Of a stretch of DNA of 64,000 nt, positions 32,410 to 44,100 are shown piece by piece. The translations under genes and the position numbers were made by a program. Position 1 is the stretch's first letter, and every line of letters starts with the position of its first letter. This DNA comes from Raphanus sativus. Lineage: Eukaryota > Streptophyta > Magnoliopsida > Brassicales > Brassicaceae. The stretch spans positions 8,494,001-8,558,000 of the forward strand of contig NC_079515.1 of assembly GCF_000801105.2 (NCBI RefSeq), given 5' to 3'. A model generated the notes under the pieces. It was not told the origin of the DNA. It saw only the letters and a program-made list of their open reading frames with translations, and did not search any database.

Positions 32410-34833
32410 ATGATTTTTAAGTTACATGCAGTGTATGGAGAATGGTTGTTGAGAGATTTCCGTTGGGATTTTGTGGTTGATGATCTCAAAGGAGCAAGAT
32501 TGTTTTTATTGAATGAAGATTCAACACATGCTGAACTTGTTGCAATGGCTCAAGAAGATTATAACCTGGACATGAGATCAGTGACTGTGGAGATTAGCTA
32601 CTCATTACCAGCAGAAATGATGATGACTCCAAGCAGTCCTCCCATTCATGTTACAAGTGATAGACAAGTTCGAAACTTGCTCGAGATACTCAAAACGCAT
32701 AGAGTATGTCTTTGTGTATCAAGCCGCAGCAAGGTGGAAACGGTTTCAGAGAAAAGAGAAGAAGCTGGTGATAATGATGAAGCTGGTGAATGGGAAGAAG
32801 ATGTTGGTGATAATGATGAAGCTGGTGAATGGGAAGAAGATGTTGGTGATAATGATGAGGCTGATGAATGTTTTGAAGATGTTGGTGATAATGAGTCTGT
32901 TGAAGATGAAAATCAAGATGGGGAGGAGGAAAATGGGGAGGAGGAAAATGGGGAGGAGGATGCTGATAACACTATTGTTGGTGAAACGGATCAGAATGGT
33001 GGGGATTACAGTCTTTATGGAAAGGTTCTAGATGAGGACGAGGAAGATGATGATAATATTTGTTTTGAAGAAATTGAAAAGACATATGCTAAGACAAATG
33101 CTATTGAAGGAGGAAAATCGGATTGTACCAGCATCTATGTCAACCAGAGTTTTGTTAGCAAGGATGCACTGCTTTCAGAGCTGCGGTTGACAGCAGTGAG
33201 GGGTAGGTTTTCTTTCAGAATATACAAATCAACAAAAACTCTCCTTGTGGCAATATGTCGGGTTAGCGGTTGTGGATGGAAGATCAGAGCGAGTGTGAAA
33301 CATGGGTCAAACACGTTTTGGGTAACAAAGTATGTGGAAAAACATTTATGCTCAATTGGAGACCGAATCGCTCAGCGGAGACACTGTACTCCAAAGTATG
33401 TTGGTAGTCTTTTCATTGATCGTGTTGGGATCATTGATGGGATAACTCCACAGCATATCACTGATGCAATGAAGAACATGTTTGGCATGACGCTTGATTA
33501 CACCACTTCATACAGAGCACTGTTATATGCACAGAAATTGGTGAGAGGATCAGCAGAAGAAGGGTATTCGCGTCTGCCTTCATATCTCGAGCAAATCTCC
33601 ATTGCAAATCCTGATTCTATCACGGCTATAGAACTTGATTCTGAGAAAAGATTTAAGTATCTATTTCTCTCTTTTGGAGCTTCTATCAAAGGTTTTAAGT
33701 ATCAGAGAAGGGTCATTGTGGTGGATGGAACTCACCTAAGTGGAAAGTATGGAGGTGTTATGTTAGTTGCAGCCGCACAAGATGGCAATTTTCAGATATT
33801 CCCATTGGCTTTTGGGATCGTGGATGCTGAAGATGAACCTTCTTGGGAATGGTTTTTCACAAAATTGGCTAGTTGTATATCTCATGACAAGCCTCTGGTG
33901 ATAGTCTCTGACCGGCACGCGGCCATTAAAAGTGCGTGTGAGAAGGTGTTTCCTTGGGCAACCCGAGGAATATGTTATTATCACCTTCAAGATAACATTG
34001 TCAAAAAGTTTAAAGGGAAACATCTCATGTACTTGGTGAAAGGGGCTGCTTATGCGCACACGGTTCACGATTTTAACCGGTACATGGCTGAGATACGGAG
34101 TGCAAACCCGGAACTTGCAACGTATTTGGAGAAGGCCGACGCCAAGCTATGGTCAAGGGTTTATTGTAAGGGGAACAGGTTCAACATAAAAACAAGCAAC
34201 ATCGCTGAATCTATTAATTCCGCACTGAAGCGAGCAAGAGGATTTCCGATTCCGTTCCTGCTGGAGTTCATAAGGCAGAAGTTAGGAAAATGGTATTGGA
34301 AAAGGAGACAAGATGCTTTGAGTCTCCCAACTGTACATAGCCGGGGTGTTGAATACTTGCTTGCTGTTCGATCAGAGATAGCGGATACGATGACGGTCGA
34401 ACCAATTGATGGATGGCGTTTCTTTGTCAAAGGTGGCAAAATGGACTGTGCGGTTGATTTGGAACATGTAAAGTGTGGTTGTGGTGTCTATGGAGTGGAG
34501 AAAATACCTTGCTCTCATGCTATAGCAGCTGGAACACATGCTGGTGTGCATATCGACACACTTGTATGTCCACTTTACTCAAAGAATCATCTGTATGCAG
34601 GATACTCAGAGAATATATATCCTATCGTGTCACAACATATTGAGGAACGAGAATGCTTTCCTCCAAACGTAAAGCGTGGTCCGGGGAGACAGAAGAAATC
34701 AAGATGGCAATCTTGGTTGGAGCTATCTAGGATGAGGGGACACAAACCCAGGAAGAAACACAGGGCACGGAGATGCTCAAACTGCAAGGAAACTGGCCAT
34801 ACGAAACCACAATGTACACAACCAGTTGACTAG
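32410..34833 (+). CDS. MULE transposase (MURA type)
   Basis: An 807-aa reading frame without stops. I chose ATG 32410 because it directly follows an acceptor-like tatttgcag, although the open frame extends to 32350. This implies a 5' UTR intron. Order of parts: an N-terminal domain starting MIFKLHAVYGEW (about 1-110); an acidic linker with three 13-residue DNDEAGEWEEDVG-type repeats and three EENGE units; a MuDR-type N-terminal zinc-binding region (about 240-315, CRVSGCGWKIRA and CSIGDR); the MULE DDE domain with likely catalytic D439 (VVDGTH), D501 (VSDRHAAI) and E600 (NIAESIN), plus CYYHLQDN after the second aspartate; a SWIM zinc finger (CGC at about 689 with CSHA); and a C-terminal CCHC zinc knuckle (CSNCKETGHTKPQC). 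It should bind element ends and catalyse cut-and-paste transposition. All key residues seem intact. Confidence 0.93.
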   Translation: MIFKLHAVYGEWLLRDFRWDFVVDDLKGARLFLLNEDSTHAELVAMAQEDYNLDMRSVTVEISYSLPAEMMMTPSSPPIHVTSDRQVRNLLEILKTHRVCLCVSSRSKVETVSEKREEAGDNDEAGEWEEDVGDNDEAGEWEEDVGDNDEADECFEDVGDNESVEDENQDGEEENGEEENGEEDADNTIVGETDQNGGDYSLYGKVLDEDEEDDDNICFEEIEKTYAKTNAIEGGKSDCTSIYVNQSFVSKDALLSELRLTAVRGRFSFRIYKSTKTLLVAICRVSGCGWKIRASVKHGSNTFWVTKYVEKHLCSIGDRIAQRRHCTPKYVGSLFIDRVGIIDGITPQHITDAMKNMFGMTLDYTTSYRALLYAQKLVRGSAEEGYSRLPSYLEQISIANPDSITAIELDSEKRFKYLFLSFGASIKGFKYQRRVIVVDGTHLSGKYGGVMLVAAAQDGNFQIFPLAFGIVDAEDEPSWEWFFTKLASCISHDKPLVIVSDRHAAIKSACEKVFPWATRGICYYHLQDNIVKKFKGKHLMYLVKGAAYAHTVHDFNRYMAEIRSANPELATYLEKADAKLWSRVYCKGNRFNIKTSNIAESINSALKRARGFPIPFLLEFIRQKLGKWYWKRRQDALSLPTVHSRGVEYLLAVRSEIADTMTVEPIDGWRFFVKGGKMDCAVDLEHVKCGCGVYGVEKIPCSHAIAAGTHAGVHIDTLVCPLYSKNHLYAGYSENIYPIVSQHIEERECFPPNVKRGPGRQKKSRWQSWLELSRMRGHKPRKKHRARRCSNCKETGHTKPQCTQPVD

Positions 34834-34839
34834 TTGTCC

Positions 34840-35250
34840 AGACGACCTAAATATAAGTCGTCCAGTCTTGATTACCCGTCCAGACGACTAATTTCTAAGT
34901 CGTCCAGTGTTTCGTCTACCTTCTACGAAGTCGTCCAGTGTATTAGACTACCTTCTACTATCCCTTCAAGTGTATTTTTTTAGACGACCTTTTACGAAGT
35001 CGTCCAGTGTATTTAAGTCGTCCAGTGTATTTAAGTCGTCCAGTGTTTAGACTACCTTCTACTATCCCTTCAAGTGTATTTTTGTAAGTCGTCCAGCTGG
35101 AAAACCTTCCAGACGACTTATTTGTAAGTCGTCCAGCTGGAAAACCTTCCAGACGACTTATTTGTAAGTCGTCCAGCTGGAAAACCTTCCAGACGACTTA
35201 TTTGTAAGTCGTCCAGCTGGAAAACCTTCCAGACGACTTATTTGTAAGTT
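34840..35250. repeat. Palindrome array between the two convergent genes
   Basis: Units at about 34843 and 34883 have the 22-bp palindrome with ctaa variants. Half-site copies (aagtcgtccagtgt) follow. Positions 35081-35248 are about four tandem copies of a 40-bp unit combining agacgactta, tttgtaagtcgtcc, agctgg and aaaaccttcc. After 35250 come direct repeats of atctatacaagtta and caaatagatttgtgta types (to about 35465). Confidence 0.9.
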
Positions 35251-35467
35251 AGAAAATCTATACAAGTTAGAAAATCAAATAAATCATACATGCCCACAAA
35301 CATACAAATAGATTTGTGTAAACAAATAGTTCAAATATACAAATAGATTTGTGTATACAAATAGTTCAAATATACAAATTGATTTGTGTATCTATACAAG
35401 TTAAAAAATCTATACAAGTTAAAAAATCTATACAAGTTAAAAAATCTATACAAATTGATTTGTGTAT

Positions 35468-38400
35468 CTAATCATACATGCCTACAAACATACCACCATC
35501 CTCATTATCTTTCAGATGCTGATCAACAAGCTCCGTCCATATAGCCAAAGCCATAGTATCCCTCATAGTCTTCGCATTGGACCTAGCAAAGTCTTTAGGG
35601 CTAAAGGGGACCCCAAGAGCATGACATTCAATGTACTTTGCAGCGTACACGCCACAATCACCATTGTTGGCCGTGGGTACATCTTTGAGGAGTCTCTCAT
35701 AAGTGTATCGCTCCAACCCATGCATCTGGTCTCCGCACTCCACAATCAGATAAGGGACCATCTCGAGAAAAGGCTCCATTATCTCATCCCATCTTTCTGG
35801 TATGGTAGTTGAAGGTATGCTGTCCCAGACGACTATGTGCCTCTTAGGGATCGATATCCAAATAGCCACCCAATGTTTGTTGTCCAAGTTCAGTGGCGCA
35901 TAGATATCATCAATGTCCTCCCCCCACTTCTTGTTTGATTGGCAAAATGAAGGCATTGATCCGTCATACAAACTCGCCGCCCCACTAGGTAGCATTTTTC
36001 CTAAACCATTGTGATCAGACGACGATGTTTTGAAGACCAGATACTGTTCTCTCCAAGACTGGGTAAAGTTGTGATCCAGGAAGCACATTCGCTCGCTCCG
36101 GAAACATTGTGGGTTCTCCTTATACCTCTGCCTCAGCACATTCATCCAAGCATCTATATGCTGCATATAAAATAATACAAGTTAGAACCTTCCAGACGAC
36201 TTACAAATAAGTCGTCTGGAAGGTTTTCCAGCTGGACGACTTACAAATAAGTCGTCTGGAAGGTTTTCCAGCTCGAAAACCTTCCAGACGACTTATTTGT
36301 AAGTCGTCCAGCTGGAAAACCTTCCAGACGACTTATATATTTACAAATCTATACAAAGACAAGTTACCAGACGACTTATTTGTAAGTCTTCTGGAAGGTT
36401 TTCCAGCTGGACGACTTACAAATAAGTCGTCCAGCTGGAAAACCTTCCAGACGACTTATATATTTACAAATCTATACAAAGACAAGTTACCAGACGACTT
36501 AAAGATAAGCAGAAGACTTACTACGTCTTCCAGCCATGCTTTGGATGTCCGGAGTTTTTGATACCACCAAGTTGGTGATGTACGTGGTTTGTCCTCTTCC
36601 TTAGTGAAATAATCACTGCAAACAAAAAAGCAATCAGTTTTGGTAGACTAAATCAAGCTATTATGGGTAAAGCAATCACTTACGGATCAGTTTTCAACCA
36701 ATCAGCGAGCTCCTTCATCTTAGGTCTGTTTAGTGTGGGAAATGGATTATACTTTCCCACTCTAAGGAGTTTCCTTCTCTCTGCCGTATAAGGAGATATC
36801 TGCGTGGGAGCAGGTTTCTTCGTTCGTTCACTCCTTGCACGCACAGAAGCAGTGGGAGCTGTTTGGTCCAATACAACCAGGCTCGGTTCTGAAGCTGAAG
36901 CTGGATCGGTGGAAGCGAAGCTCGGTTGTTGATCGTTGGAAGCGAAGCTCGGTTGGTCAGTGGAAGTGAGAGGAACAATCTCTTTGGAGGTGACACCATC
37001 TGCTTTATCCTCCGGCAAGATCTTATATACCGAGATCGCCTCATCTGCTGTATCCTCCGGCAACAATCTCTGCAATAAAAGAGAACAAGTTAACCCTGGA
37101 CGACTTAAATAAAAGTTGGGAGAGGATTTGGTTCCAGCTGGAGTTCAGACGACTTATTTGTAAGTCTTCTGGAAGGTTTTCCAGCTGGACGACTTACAAA
37201 TAAGTCGTCTGGAAGGTTTTCCAGCTGGAAAACCTTCCAGACGACTTATTTGTAAGTCGTCCAGCTGGAAAACCTTCCAGACGACTTATATATTTACAAA
37301 TCTATACAAAGACCAGACGACTTAAAGATTTGATATTAACCTCTTTGGGCAGAGGAGAAGGCTGTTTCTTTTGTGGAGAAGGCTTTTTCGTTTGAGGAGC
37401 AGGCTGTTTCGTCTGAGGAGCAGGCTGTTTAGTTTGAGGAGCAGGCTGTTTCGTTTGAGGAGCAGGCTGTTTAGTTTGAGGAGCAGGCTGTTTAGTTTGA
37501 GGAGCAGGCTGTTTAGTTTGAGGAGTAGGCTTTGCCTTTTGAGGAGCAGGCTGTCTGGTGGGAGGAGTAGGATGATTGGTTTGAAGTGGAGGCTGATCCT
37601 TTTGAGGAGTAGTCTGTTTGTTACTAGCCCCGGTTTCTGGGGCTTGTGGGGTAGGGTGTTTTTTACTAACCCCGGTTTCTGGGGCTTGAGGGGTAGCCTG
37701 ATTGGTGACACCAACCTTCTTCTCCACAGCTTCCAATCTATCGGAGATCTTCCTAATCTCCCTGATGCACTTCTTAAACCCCTCTTTCATCATGTCACCT
37801 AAGTCCTTGAACATGTTTTCTAACTCCTCTCTGGTCACCCAACTAGCCTCTTCTCTAGCCTCTTCTGTAGCCTCTTCTGTAGCCTCTGTAGGAGCCTCTT
37901 CTCTAGCCTCTTTAGGAGCCTCTTTAGGAGCCTCTTTACGAGCTTTCTTCCGAGGTCTCTGATTGTCTTCCTCCACCTCCTCCACAACCATCTCTTTGGC
38001 TCTTTTCGATGGAGTCACAAACTTGGGTTTTGTACCAGTGACTTCCCAGCAATCCATGGTCCACTTCCACGGTCTCCGATCATACATCACTTTAATGATG
38101 TTCTCCGCGGGCACGTCATCAACCTCAGAGTCCCATTTTGGCCACATTTCACTAATGTCCTTCTCAACAAAGTTGATCACGCGGGTCTGCAGTAAATAGA
38201 AGAAGAATCGAGTTAGATATTTGAAACAAAATACTAAATAGACGACTTAATTATAAGTCGTCAACTAAGTCGTCCAGCTGGACGACCTTCCAGACGACTT
38301 ATTATAAGTCGTCTACTAAGTCGTCCAGCTGGACGACCTTCCAGACGACTTATAATAAGTCGTCTACTAAGTCGTCCAGCTGGAAGACCTTCCAGACGAC

Positions 38401-39771
38401 TTATAATAAGTCGTCTACTAAGTCGTCCAGCTGGAAGACCTTCCAGACGACTTATAATAAGTCGTCTACTAAGTCGTCCAGCTGGAAGACCTTCCAGACG
38501 ACTTATAATAAGTCGTCTACTAAGTCGTCCAGCTGGAAGACCTTCCAGACGACTTATAATAAGTCGTCTACTAAGTCGTCCAGCTGGAAGACCTTCCGGA
38601 CGACTTAATTAAGTGAAGATGGAAAGGTACCTGACTCAAGATAGCAGCTTTCATGAATCTGCGGCCTCTGCTGCCGTCGTAAGCCAGAATCGGTGGAGAC
38701 GGACTGTTTGCTCTGGGTAGACCAATACTAGCACCCAATCCCGGAATAGCTTCGTACGCCCAGACCTGAAGAACTTGTATAAAGCCATCCACGGTGTAAC
38801 AGCCAGTAATATCTTTGTTCCACAAAGAGTCCATCAGCACCTTAAACGCGACTCTCCCCCATGGATAATTCTCAAACCTTTCTAAATCCATCACTAGCCT
38901 TGCGAGAGTAGCTCGTGTAGCGCTTGAGAACTTTTTCCCTTCAATGAATCCAGTGAAGATGGAAAGGTACGCGAGTCGCTTGCGATCTTCCCTGGACCAA
39001 TCCCCGCATCTCTTCAGTGCTGCTATTATCTGATCAGTACTTGGCCCAGCTTCCCGATGAACTCCCATCATCTCCCAGAAAGAAACCATCTGTGGGGTAA
39101 CTTCACATTCTGGTGTCTCAAGGTCCTCGATGTAGTCGCAGTTTAGACCAGTGATGTTTTCAAACTCTAACAGTGAAAACCTCGCAGGTTCTGGACCAAC
39201 GAGACACCACATCTCGTACTTCTTCTTAATGTCCAGCTTTAAACCGAGCAAGTGGTGAACCAGCCTTGAAGCCCAACCAAATCCCTGCTCCTTGAACTTG
39301 ATGAAAACTCCCAATCTCGACTCCTTGAGCTCTTCAAATTCAGCATCAGTGAGAGCTTCCCTAAGAGCAGTATGCAACTTCGTGTTATCCGTATGATACG
39401 AAATGCTATTGTGGGGTTCTGGCTCTTCCCCTAATGTGTATAACCTACGGGGGAGTTCTGGAATATCCATCCTTTTTGTCTGCAAAATAATCAAAGACAA
39501 CAATAGAAGTCAGAACACAAGCTAAATCAATCACGCCTTAATTGTTACTCCAGACGACTTAGTAGACGACTTAAATATAAGTCGTCTAGAAAGTCGTCCA
39601 ACTGGACGACTTAGTTGACGACTTATATTTAAGTCGTCTGGAAAGTCTTCCAAATGGACGTACTAAGTCGTCCAGGTTGAAGACTTTCCAGACGACTTAC
39701 TTACAAGTCTTCCAGTAGAAAAATTTCAAGCGGACCTGATTAGTCGCAGAAGGAGTTCGAGTACTCGTCAT
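35468..39771 (-). CDS. DUF1985-Ulp1 (C48) protease-like protein of the MULE
   Basis: Six coding exons on the minus strand, 39771-39736, 39479-38631, 38186-37341, 37069-36684, 36615-36522 and 36160-35468, join in frame to 967 aa. Exon 2 (residues about 13-295) matches the DUF1985 family seen in plant transposon Ulp1-like genes (LGVFIKFKEQGFGWASRLVH, WCLVGPEPARFSLLEFENIT). Exon 3 is charged (EAPKEA-type repeats), then predicted coiled/heptad-like around residues 415-440, then proline/glutamine-rich with about eight PAPQTKQ units. The last exon is a Ulp1/C48 cysteine-peptidase domain with candidate catalytic H833 (NKHW), D850 (VWDS) and C906 (NGDCG), so it may be an active SUMO-type protease. 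DUF1985 links it to VANC-like anti-silencing proteins of VANDAL MULEs. All introns except the 68-bp fourth carry the element palindrome. The short first exon is inferred from splice sites. Confidence 0.82.
36185..36515. repeat. Palindrome array in intron 5 of the Ulp1-like gene
   Basis: Alternating 22-bp palindromes gacgacttacaaataagtcg-type and their 40-bp composite with agctgg/ccagct and aaccttcc/ggaaggtt. The array changes orientation several times, so it can fold into long stems. The sequence atatttacaaatctatacaaagacaagttaccag is present twice in part (about 36338 and 36459). Confidence 0.9.
37085..37330. repeat. Palindrome array in intron 3 of the Ulp1-like gene
   Basis: Same composite units as intron 5, in both orientations, immediately after the exon 4 acceptor and up to the exon 3 donor. 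Coding exons on either side lack the motif. Confidence 0.88.
38240..38605. repeat. 51-bp tandem palindrome array in intron 2
   Basis: About six tandem copies with an exact 51-bp period (cagacgacttataataag at 38342, 38393, 38444 and on). Each unit holds a 21-bp palindrome (gacgactta-taa-shifted), a third half-site, then cagctgg and aagaccttc. The leftmost copies have gacgacc instead of gaagacc. High identity between units suggests recent amplification. Confidence 0.93.
39545..39720. repeat. Palindrome cluster in intron 1 of the Ulp1-like gene
   Basis: Units at about 39567 and 39620 have gacgactta-aata/tatt-taagtcgtc geometry, with flanking half-sites. Intron 1 has a weak donor (GTCCGC) but keeps the frame. 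Confidence 0.85.
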
Positions 39772-39786
39772 TGTGGTTATAGATCT

Positions 39787-40330
39787 GAAAAAATAAACGT
39801 GAAACGGTGAGAATGAGTAAATTGAAAGAGACAACGTTTTATGTTCATCTTTTCCACGAGTTTGATGACTTACCGGCGTTAGGGTTTACAGAGAAACGGC
39901 GCTACGGTTTACAGAGAAGAAGCGGCGGCGCTAGGGTTTAGAAGAAGCGGCGGCGCTAGGGTTTAGAAGAAACGGCGGTGCTAGCTAGTGTTTAGAGTAA
40001 GCGGCGGTGAGAACGTTGGTGAGCACGGTGGCGAGGGCGACGGTTTGTTCGGAAATAGTGGAAGCGGGGGCGCTAGGGTTTAGAGGAATCGGCGGCGCTA
40101 GGGTTAGAAGAAGCTGCGGCGACAACGGTGAGAATGAAGTGAGATAGATAGCCGACGTTGAGAACGATGGTTGTTCGGAAATAGTGGGAATTCGAATCGC
40201 CTTTGATATCGCCGGTGAGAGAGAACTGTTAGGGTTTCTGTTCGCGGAAAATGAAAAAAAAAAAAAAAAATCACCTTATATATTGGGTAAATAATCCGGT
40301 TAGCTTTAAAGTACATTGGTAAACTTTAAG
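39787..40330 (-). promoter_or_regulatory. 5' UTR intron and leader of the Ulp1-like gene
   Basis: On the minus strand a donor GTAAGT at about 39874 and an acceptor TTTTTTCAG at about 39787 define an 88-bp leader intron just before the start codon. Upstream lies a leader of about 380 bp with several direct repeats of gcggcggcgctagggttta type (about 39900-40110), unusually GC-rich for the window. Palindromes recur at about 40345-40430 and 40808-40872, next to the element's right end. Confidence 0.55.
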
Positions 40331-41033
40331 GTTTGGTCCGGTTTAGACGACTTATTCTGGCTGATAATGTACATCAGACGACCTAATATTTAGTCGTCTG
40401 GGAACAGAAGACTAAATATTAAGTCGTCCAATACCCTAAAATGAACCCCTAAACTAAAATGACTAAATTAACTTACTAACCACGTTATAAAATCAAATTA
40501 TACTTCAATAGTGTTTACTATACACAGAAACGAACACGCCTAGGTAATTTTAAAAATTTTCAAAAACGGTTTTAATGCTTTCCAAAATCTAACCCTAAGA
40601 ACACATACAATACTACAACATATGTTGATGAAACATAAACTAAAGAATATCATGACTCACTACTTTCACTCATCTGGGCTGAAAACAATTGAAATTTGTT
40701 ATATATTAATTTATATCTCTTAAGACATATGTTAATTACATAATTCCAATTTTTCACTTATCAAAATATTTTTTACAAAATTTTTAAATTATGTTTAAGA
40801 ATAACTGTCCAGACGACTTAACTTAAAGTCGTCTGGACGACTTATTTTCAAGTCGTCTGTTTACAGACGACTTGCGAGGGGTAGAAACGTAAAAAAAAAT
40901 CCGTTTTTTTGTTTGTTCACAAGGAGATAGTTGTAATTTCAATAGCCTTTTAAGTTACTTTTGCCTTTGACCCAAGTTGGGGTACTCTTTTGGGTTTGAC
41001 TCCAAGTTTTGAGTCACAATTGGTAATTCTCCC

Positions 41034-41133
41034 NNNNNNNNNNNNNNNNNNNNNNNNNNNNNNNNNNNNNNNNNNNNNNNNNNNNNNNNNNNNNNNNNNN
41101 NNNNNNNNNNNNNNNNNNNNNNNNNNNNNNNNN
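41034..41133. other. Assembly gap, 100 N
   Basis: Exactly 100 unknown bases, the usual placeholder for a gap of unknown size. The sequence before it ends precisely at the MULE's terminal ccc. The sequence after it restarts inside intron 5 of the Ulp1-like gene. Confidence 0.99.
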
Positions 41134-44100
41134 GTCGTCTGGAAGGTTTTCCAGCTCGAATACCTTCCAGACGACTTATTTGTAAGTCGTCCAGCTGGAA
41201 AACCTTCCAGACGACTTATATATTTAAAATCTATACAAAGACAAGTTACCAGACACTTATTTGTAAGTCTTCTGGAAGGTTTTCCAGCTGGACGACTTAC
41301 AAATAAGTCGTCCAGCGGGAAAACCTTCGCAGACGACTTATATATATTTACAAAATCTATACAAAGACAAGTTACCAGACGACTTAAAGATAGCAGAAGA
41401 CTTACTACGTCTTCCAGCCATGCTTTGGATGTCCGGAGTTTTTGATACCACAAGTTGGTGATGTACGTGGTTTGTCCTCTTCCTTAGTGAATAATCATGC
41501 AAACAAAAAGCAATCAGTTTTTTGGTAGACTAAATTCAAGCTATTATGGGTAAAGCAATCACTTACGGATCAGTTTCAACCAATCAGCGAGCTCCTTCAT
41601 CTTAGGTCTGTTTAGTGTGGGAAATGGATTTACTTTTCCCACTCTAAAGAGTTTTCCTTCTCTCTGCCGTATAAGGAGATATCTGCGTGGGAGCAGGTTT
41701 CTTTCGTTCGTTCACTCCTTGCACGCACAGAAGCAGTGGGAGCTGTTTGGTCCAATAACCAGGCTCGGTTCTGAAGCTGAAGCTGGATCGGTGGAAGCGA
41801 AGCTCGGTTGTTGATCGTTGGAAGCGAAGCTCGGTTGGTCAGTGGAAGTGAGAGGAACAATCTCTTTGGAGGTGACACCATCTGCTTATCCTCCGGCAAG
41901 ATCTTATATACCGAGATCGCCTCATCTGCTGTATCCTCCGGCAACAATCTCTGCAATAAAAGAGAACAAAGTTAACCCTGGACGACTTAAATAAAAGTTG
42001 GGAGAGGATTTGGTTCCAGCTGGAGTTCAGACGACTTATTTGTAAGTCTTCTGGAAGGTTTTCCAGCTGGACGACTTACAAATAAGTCGTCTGGAAGGTG
42101 TTTCCAGCTGGAAAACCTTCCAGACGACTTATTTGTAAGTCGTCCAGCTGGAAAACCTTCCAGACGACTTATTATTTACAAATCTATACAAAGACCAGAC
42201 GACTTAAAGATTTGATATTAACCTCTTTGGGCAGAGGAAAGGCTGTTTCTTTTGTGGAGAAGGCTTTTTCGTTTGAGGAGCAGGCTGTTTCGTCTGAGGA
42301 GCAGGCTGTTTAGTTTGAGAGCAGGCTGTTTCGTTTGAGGAGCAGGCTGTTTAGTTTGAGGAGCAGGCTGTTTAGTTTGAGGAGCAGGCTGTTTAGTTTT
42401 GGAGTAGGCTTTGCCTTTTGAGGAGCAGGCTGTCTGGTGGGAGGAGTAGGATGATTGGTTTGAAGTGGAGGCTGATCCTTTTGAGGAGTAGTCTGTTTTT
42501 ACTAGCCCCGGTTTCTGGGGCTTGTGGGGTAGGGTGTTTTTTACTAACCCGGTTTCTGGGGCTTGAGGGGTAGCCTGATTGGTGACACCAACCTCTTCTC
42601 CACAGCTTCCAATCTATCGGAGATCTTCCTAATCTCCCTGATGCACTTCTTAAACCCCTCTTTCATCATGTCACCTAAGTCCTTGAACATGTTTTCTAAC
42701 TCCTCTCTGGTCACCCAACTAGCCTCTTCTCTAGCCTCTTCTGTAGCCTCTTCTGTAGCCTCTGTAGGGAGCCTCTTCTCTAGCCTCTTTAGGAGCCTCT
42801 TTAGGAGCCTCTTTACGAGCTTTCTTCCGAGGTCTCTGATTGTCTTTCCACCTCCTCCACAACCATCTCTTTGCTCTTTTCGATGGAGTCACAAACTTGG
42901 GTTTTGTACCGTGACTTCCCAGCAATCCATGGTCCACTTCCACGGTCTCCGATCATACATCACTTTAAATTTTCTCCGCGGCACGTCATCAACCTCAGAG
43001 TCCCATTTTGGCCACATTTCACTAATGTCCTTCTCAACAAAGTTGATCACGCGGGTCTGCAGTAAATAGAAGAAGAATCGAGTTAGATATTTGAAACAAA
43101 ATACTAAATAGACGACTTAATTATAAGTCGTCAACTAAGTCGTCCAGCTGGACGACCTTCCAGACGACTTATTATAAGTCGTCTACTAAGTCGTCCAGCT
43201 GGACGACCTTCCAGACGACTTATAATAAGTCGTCTACTAAGTCGTCCAGCTGGAAGACCTTCAGAGACGACTTATAATAAGTCGTCTACTAAGTCGTCCA
43301 GCTGGAAGACCTTCCAGACGACTTATAATAAGTCGTCTACTAAGTCGTCCAGCTGGAAGACCTTCCAGACGACTTTATAATAAGTCGTCTACTAAGTCGT
43401 CCAGCTGGAAGACCTTCCAGACGACTTATAATAAGTCGTCTACTAAGTCGTCCAGCTGGAAGACCTTCCGGACGACTTAATTAAGTGAAGATGGAAAGGT
43501 ACCTGACTCAAGATAGCAGCTTTCATGAATCTGCGGCCTCTGCTGCCGTCGTAAGCCAGAATCGGTGGAGACGGACTGTTTGCTCTGGGTAGACCAATAC
43601 TAGCACCCAATCCCGGAATAGCTTCGTACGCCCAGACCTGAAGAACTTGTATAAAGCCATCCACGGTGTAACAGCCAGTAATATCTTTGTTCCACAAAGA
43701 GTCCATCAGCACCTTAAACGCGACTCTCCCCCATGGATAATTCTCAAACCTTTCTAAATCCATCACTAGCCTTGCGAGAGTAGCTCGTGTAGCGCTTGAG
43801 AACTTTTTCCCTTCAATGAATCCAGTGAAGATGGAAAGGTACGCGAGTCGCTTGCGATCTTCCCTGGACCAATCCCCGCATCTCTTCAGTGCTGCTATTA
43901 TCTGATCAGTACTTGGCCCAGCTTCCCGATGAACTCCCATCATCTCCCAGAAAGAAACCATCTGTGGGGTAACTTCACATTCTGGTGTCTCAAGGTCCTC
44001 GATGTAGTCGCAGTTTAGACCAGTGATGTTTTCAAACTCTAACAGTGAAAACCTCGCAGGTTCTGGACCAACGAGACACCACATCTCGTACTTCTTCTTA

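Noticed and set aside
37371..37962. Long plus-strand ORFs opposite the Ulp1-like gene
   Set aside because: They are shadows created by the repetitive coding sequence on the other strand.
38277..38600. Regular repeat-spacer appearance resembling a CRISPR array
   Set aside because: The units are direct 51-bp tandem repeats without unique spacers, inside an intron of a plant transposon gene.
40950..41453. Open frames spanning the N gap on both strands
   Set aside because: They read through 100 unknown bases and through motif repeats, so no protein can be supported.
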